This document shows positions 5,142 through 8,851 of a stretch of DNA of 8,851 bases, one piece after another. The translations under genes were made by a program, and so were the position numbers. Below the pieces are notes generated by a model, which saw only the letters and a list, made by a program, of their open reading frames with translations, did not search any database and was not told the DNA's origin. Position 1 is the stretch's first letter. Every line of letters starts with the position of its first letter. Source of the stretch: Acidobacteriota bacterium (GTDB lineage: Bacteria > Acidobacteriota > Terriglobia > Terriglobales > Acidobacteriaceae); NCBI GenBank assembly GCA_021781255.1, contig JAJXXG010000227.1, positions 1 through 8,851 of the forward strand, read 5' to 3'.

Positions 5142-7676
5142 ATGCCTGGTATCTCTCGTCGTGAACTGCTCGGCTCGGCTGCAGCACTTTCTGCTTCGGC
5201 ACTGGTCACGCGCTCCGCATGGGGCCGCACCGCCTCTATGCTTGCAGGTTATCCGCAGGCTGCAAGCGCTGAGGCGCTAGCTGCTGTTGCTCCGCGTGAG
5301 CATCTCCTCTTCGATTTTGGCTGGAAGTTTACCTTCGGCAATCTCGACGACCCTGCAAAGGATCTTGGTTTCGGTATGGGCCAGGGCGACTTTGCCAAGA
5401 CCGGCGATTTTGCCTTCGCAAAAGCCGGCTACGACGACTCCAAATGGCGCGAGCTCAATCTACCGCATGACTGGGCGGTGGAACTCCCCTTCGTTGATGA
5501 CAAAATTCAGCTCTCGCACGGATTCAAACCTATCGGCCGCCGCTATCCCGAGAGCAGCGTCGGCTGGTATCGGCGCGAGTTCGACATTCCGGCCAGCGAC
5601 AAGGGCAAGCGTGTCTGGGTTGAATTCGACGGCGTCTTTCGTGACGTCATTATATTCGTCAATGGTTGCTTCATCGGCCGCAACAACAACGGCTACGCAC
5701 CGTTCCGTTTTGATCTGACTGATTTCCTCGCCATTGGCAAGAAGAACTACATCGTCGCGCGCGTGGATGCGGCTTTTGGTGACGGATGGTTCTACGAGGG
5801 CGCAGGCATTTATCGTCACGTATGGCTTACCAAAATGGACCCTCTGCATCTGGGTAAGTGGGAAAGCTACGTCCGCAGCACGCCGCGCGGCAGGTCCGCC
5901 GAGCTGGCGCTTCGAACTGTGGTGAAGAACGACGGCAAGCAGGCTGAAGACGCCAGAGTCACATGGAAAATCCAGGATGCAGACGGCAACACTGTGGCCA
6001 CTGCGGAGGCCCCTGCAAAATCAGTTGCCGTTGACGGCGAAACGGAGTATACAGCCACGGCGCGCATCCCCAATGCAAAGCTCTGGTCAGTCGACGAGCC
6101 AAATCTCTATACGGCCATTGTCACTGTTGAATCTGGAGGTACAACACGCGATGCCGAGCGCGTGCAGTTTGGCGTCCGGACGGCCGTGTTCGATGCAGAC
6201 AAGGGCTTCTCGCTGAACGGTAAGTCCATCAAGATTCAGGGCACTTGCAACCACCAGGATCACGCCGGTGTAGGTGCTGCATTGCCTGATCGTCTGCAAT
6301 GGTTCCGTCTCGGCGTGTTGCGCGAAATGGGCTGCAATGCCGTGCGTACCTCGCACAATATGCCCACGCCGGAGTGGGTGGAGGCCTGCGACCGCATGGG
6401 CATGATGATGATGTGCGAGACCCGCCAGATGAGCTCCAACCCTGAGGGCCTTGCACAGCTTGAAGTCATGGTTAAGCGCTATCGCAATTCGCCCTCAATC
6501 ATTATCTGGTCCATCGGCAATGAAGAATGGCAACTCCAGAGCCCCATGGCCGAGGAGGGTTTCAAGATCGCCTCCACCATGGTGCGCCACTGCCATGAGC
6601 TTGATCCCACGCGCGTCGTCTCCGCTGCCGTCAACGGCAATAACGAGCAGGGTATTTCCGATGCACTCGACATCATTGGATTCAATTACCAGCTGCAATT
6701 CCCTGACAAGTTTCATGCAGAGCATCCCAAGCGTGCACTTTATGGCTCGGAGACCTCCAGTGCCATCTCCACGCGAGGCGTCTACTCTACGGATCCGCTG
6801 CGTAACACAGTCAATTCCTACAATGGTGTGGTGCCGTGGGGCGAAACGCCCGAGGAGTGGTGGAAATTCTATGGCACGCGCGAGTGGGAGGCGGGCGGCT
6901 TTGCCTGGACCGGTTTCGACTACCGCGGCGAACCCACTCCTTACGGCTGGCCCTCCATCAACTCGCAGTTCGGCATTGTAGATATGTGCGGTTTCCCGAA
7001 AGACTACTTCTACTACTACAAAGCATGGTGGGGGAAGGAGCCAATGATTCACGTCTTCCCGCACTGGAACTGGGAGGGCAGGGAAGGCGACATGATCCCC
7101 GTCTGGGTCTACTCAAACCTCGAGGAAGTAGAGCTCATTGTGAATGGTAAAAGTCAGGGCAGACAAAAGGTGCCACACCTTGGCCACGTCGAGTGGAAGG
7201 TGCGCTATGAGCCCGGATACATCGAGGCTCGAGGCATCCGCGGTGGCAAAGTAGTAGTCACCAGAAAGCGCGAAACCACCGGCCCTACTACGGCAATTCG
7301 ACTCACTGCCGACCGCTCTACCATCAATGCAGACGGCGAAGACGTAGCGGTCATCACCGTCGAGGGGGTCGACGCGCAGGGCCGCAATGTACCCATCGCA
7401 AACAACCAAATCGCCTTCCACATCTCCGGAGATGGCAATTTCCTCGGCGTGGGCAACGGCGACCCTAACTGCCAGGAGAGCGATAAGAAGCCCATGCGCT
7501 CGCTCTTCAACGGTTACGCGCAACTCATCGTGCAGGCCACCAAGCATCCGGGTGAAATCAAGATCATGGCCTCAAAGGATGGATGGGATGGCCCGAATCT
7601 TACCTCGGCCAATCTTTCCATCACCACCAAAGCCGTCACGCTGCGGCCCACGGTGCCGGAGTCGCGAGAAAGCTGA
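5142..7676 (+). CDS. Tat-exported GH2 beta-galactosidase-type glycoside hydrolase
   Basis: This is a glycoside hydrolase family 2 enzyme, 844 aa, most likely releasing beta-linked galactose or a related sugar outside the cytoplasm. It begins with a Tat signal: ISRRELL (twin arginines R6-R7), a hydrophobic stretch to about residue 22, then SAWG. Domains in order: jelly-roll sugar-binding domain (about 52-225), Ig-like domain (about 235-345), TIM barrel (about 350-630), DUF4982-type domain (about 636-705) and a C-terminal Ig-like GH2/Big domain (about 715-815). The predicted acid/base is E461 in WSIGNEEW and the predicted nucleophile is E537 in YGSETSS; the 76-residue interval equals that of E. 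coli LacZ. The start ATG is preferred because AAGGA lies 6 nt upstream and the Tat motif follows at once; a TTG at 5073 would bury the signal. Close relatives are, as I recall, named GalA or GalB. The exact substrate (galactoside, glucuronide or other) is not proven. Confidence 0.93.
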   Translation: MPGISRRELLGSAAALSASALVTRSAWGRTASMLAGYPQAASAEALAAVAPREHLLFDFGWKFTFGNLDDPAKDLGFGMGQGDFAKTGDFAFAKAGYDDSKWRELNLPHDWAVELPFVDDKIQLSHGFKPIGRRYPESSVGWYRREFDIPASDKGKRVWVEFDGVFRDVIIFVNGCFIGRNNNGYAPFRFDLTDFLAIGKKNYIVARVDAAFGDGWFYEGAGIYRHVWLTKMDPLHLGKWESYVRSTPRGRSAELALRTVVKNDGKQAEDARVTWKIQDADGNTVATAEAPAKSVAVDGETEYTATARIPNAKLWSVDEPNLYTAIVTVESGGTTRDAERVQFGVRTAVFDADKGFSLNGKSIKIQGTCNHQDHAGVGAALPDRLQWFRLGVLREMGCNAVRTSHNMPTPEWVEACDRMGMMMMCETRQMSSNPEGLAQLEVMVKRYRNSPSIIIWSIGNEEWQLQSPMAEEGFKIASTMVRHCHELDPTRVVSAAVNGNNEQGISDALDIIGFNYQLQFPDKFHAEHPKRALYGSETSSAISTRGVYSTDPLRNTVNSYNGVVPWGETPEEWWKFYGTREWEAGGFAWTGFDYRGEPTPYGWPSINSQFGIVDMCGFPKDYFYYYKAWWGKEPMIHVFPHWNWEGREGDMIPVWVYSNLEEVELIVNGKSQGRQKVPHLGHVEWKVRYEPGYIEARGIRGGKVVVTRKRETTGPTTAIRLTADRSTINADGEDVAVITVEGVDAQGRNVPIANNQIAFHISGDGNFLGVGNGDPNCQESDKKPMRSLFNGYAQLIVQATKHPGEIKIMASKDGWDGPNLTSANLSITTKAVTLRPTVPESRES

Positions 7677-7698
7677 ACGCGAAGTGAAGTAAATCCTG

Positions 7699-7726
7699 AA
7701 TGGCGGCCCCTCAAAAGGCCGCCATT
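7699..7726 (+). terminator. Hairpin, probable intrinsic terminator after the GH2 gene
   Basis: AATGGCGGCC (7699-7708) and GGCCGCCATT (7717-7726) form a perfect 10-bp GC-rich stem with an 8-nt loop, 23 nt after the stop codon. Only a short T stretch (ATTTC) follows, so termination may be partial, or the stem may mainly protect the 3' end of the RNA. It separates the GH2 gene from the MATE gene, whose start is 20 nt further on. Confidence 0.65.
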
Positions 7727-7746
7727 TCTGCATGTAAAGTAGAAAA

Positions 7747-8851
7747 ATGATCCGTCCCCAGCCCAAATGGAAGCCTGAGTTGCGTGCCATGGTTGCGCTC
7801 GCCATTCCGGTCGTGCTCAGTGAACTCGGCTGGATGGCGCAGGGCGTGGTGGACACTATCATGGTCGGTCGCATGGGCCCGGTCGCCATCGGAGCGGTCG
7901 CGTTGGGCAACGCCGTCTATTACACGCCGTCGCTCTTTGGAATCGGCCTGCTCCTCGGCCTCGATACCCTCGTCTCGCAGGCCTACGGCCGCAGCGATCA
8001 CGACGAGTGCCACCGATGGCTGGCGCAGGGAGTCTATCTGGCCTGCATCGCCACCGTGCCTCTCATGCTGCTGGTCTTTGCCGCCAGTTACGGATTCCAT
8101 CATTTCGGCATCAATCCAGCCGTCGCCACTCCTGCGGGTCAGTACCTGCGCCTGCTCAATTGGAGCACGCTGCCGCTGCTGCTTTATGGTGGAACCCGGC
8201 GATATCTGCAGGGCGTGGGCGAGGTCCGCGTCATCACCATCACTTACGTCCTTGCCAACCTGCTCAACTGGGGCGGCAACTGGATACTCATTTACGGCCA
8301 CTGGGGATTTCCTGCAATGGGTGTGCGCGGCTCAGCGCTTTCCACCTGCATCGCGCGCCTCGGCATGGCCGTCGGCATGCTCGCTTTCGCCTGGCGCTAT
8401 GAGCGCAAACGTGGCCACCCGCTCTTTCACCACTGGGCTGGCCCCAGCCTTGAGAAAATCCGCAACCTCGTGCGCATCGGTGCGCCGGCCGCCGGCCAGA
8501 TTCTGCTTGAAGTCGGCGCGTGGAACACGGCCACCATCTCCGCCGGCTGGCTCACACCCGTTGCATTGGCCACTCACACCATCGCGCTCAATTACGCCAG
8601 CGTCAGTTATATGGTGCCGCTCGGCATCTCCTCGGCCGCAGCCGTCAGTGTAGGCCACGCGATTGGTTCAGACGACGCGGAAAAGGCCCGCCGTGCAGGC
8701 TGGCTTGCCCTCGGCCTCGGCACATCGTTCATGCTGATGGCTGCCCTCACGTTTCTTGTCGTGCCGGGGCCGCTGCTTCGGCTTTACACCAGCGATCCGC
8801 GCGTCCTTGCTGTAGGCCCAAGCCTGCTTGGCCTGGCAGCGGTCTTACAAA
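7747..8851 (+). CDS. MATE-family multidrug/toxin efflux protein, C-terminus outside window
   Basis: This is a cation- or proton-coupled multidrug and toxin extrusion transporter of the inner membrane. The first 368 codons are present; MATE proteins are usually about 450 aa, so roughly 80 are missing beyond the right edge. The N-terminal repeat shows the family pattern SELGWMAQGVVDTIMVGRMG (about 26-45) followed by AIGAVALGNAVYY. The second repeat starts near 240 with LVRIGAPAAGQILLE and has VALATHTIALNYASVSYMVP and GISSAAAVSVGHAIG, the matching second-half motifs. Many hydrophobic helices alternate with short polar loops. The ATG at 7747 has only a weak A-rich upstream region (no clear Shine-Dalgarno); the next in-frame ATG (codon 15) would cut into the first helix. 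It lies 70 nt after the GH2 stop with a hairpin between, so read-through cotranscription is possible. The substrate cannot be told from the sequence. Confidence 0.93.
   Translation, partial: MIRPQPKWKPELRAMVALAIPVVLSELGWMAQGVVDTIMVGRMGPVAIGAVALGNAVYYTPSLFGIGLLLGLDTLVSQAYGRSDHDECHRWLAQGVYLACIATVPLMLLVFAASYGFHHFGINPAVATPAGQYLRLLNWSTLPLLLYGGTRRYLQGVGEVRVITITYVLANLLNWGGNWILIYGHWGFPAMGVRGSALSTCIARLGMAVGMLAFAWRYERKRGHPLFHHWAGPSLEKIRNLVRIGAPAAGQILLEVGAWNTATISAGWLTPVALATHTIALNYASVSYMVPLGISSAAAVSVGHAIGSDDAEKARRAGWLALGLGTSFMLMAALTFLVVPGPLLRLYTSDPRVLAVGPSLLGLAAVLQ

Noticed and set aside
6495..7064. Minus-strand open frame of 189 aa inside the GH2 gene
   Set aside because: It is antisense to the catalytic barrel, whose motifs are intact in the plus frame; no ribosome site or domain.
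7711..8301. Long minus-strand open frame (196 aa) across the GH2/MATE boundary
   Set aside because: It is antisense to the well-supported MATE coding frame, has low-complexity charged composition and no recognisable domain; it is a shadow of GC-rich codon use.

Overview
The window looks like a stretch of a moderately GC-rich bacterial chromosome. The gene set (a Tat-exported GH2 beta-galactosidase with a DUF4982-type C-terminus, a TIGR04053-like radical SAM protein, a MATE exporter and an orphan NapH-type ferredoxin) is most reminiscent of soil Acidobacteriota of the Terriglobia/Acidobacteriaceae group. That placement is inference from gene content and style, with no marker gene to prove it.

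Layout: positions 1-790 (minus) hold the N-terminal 263 codons of a ClC-type chloride channel/antiporter that runs off the left edge. Directly upstream in the same orientation is a MarR-family regulator (804-1247), so marR-clc is probably one transcript. The divergent intergenic space (1248-1443) carries two copies of ATCG-N5-CGAT exactly 22 bp apart, good candidates for the MarR operator. Rightward from there is a membrane 4Fe-4S protein of the NapH/CcoG type (1444-2529). It converges on a minus-strand pair: a radical SAM protein with a C-terminal auxiliary-cluster region (3181-4392) followed by a hemerythrin-like diiron protein (2566-3099).

Positions 4393-4842 are a gene-poor, visibly more AT-rich gap that contains a sizeable imperfect stem-loop (4565-4618). 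A complete tRNA-Ser(GGA) with encoded CCA lies on the minus strand (4843-4932), preceded by a small hairpin in its 5' flank. Divergent from it is a Tat-signal GH2 beta-galactosidase (5142-7676), a terminator-like hairpin (7699-7726), and the first 368 codons of a MATE efflux protein (7747-8851) that runs off the right edge.

How they may work together: the central block (NapH-like ferredoxin, diiron hemerythrin, radical SAM/auxiliary-cluster enzyme) is redox- and iron-centred and could belong to a response to oxygen, nitric oxide or iron/heme status. The left part looks like a MarR-controlled ion-transport unit. The right part is a separate carbohydrate-use gene followed by an exporter. None of these functional couplings is proven by the sequence. 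The most testable new signals are the paired operator-like sites, the hairpin in the gene-poor gap, and the redox gene cluster.
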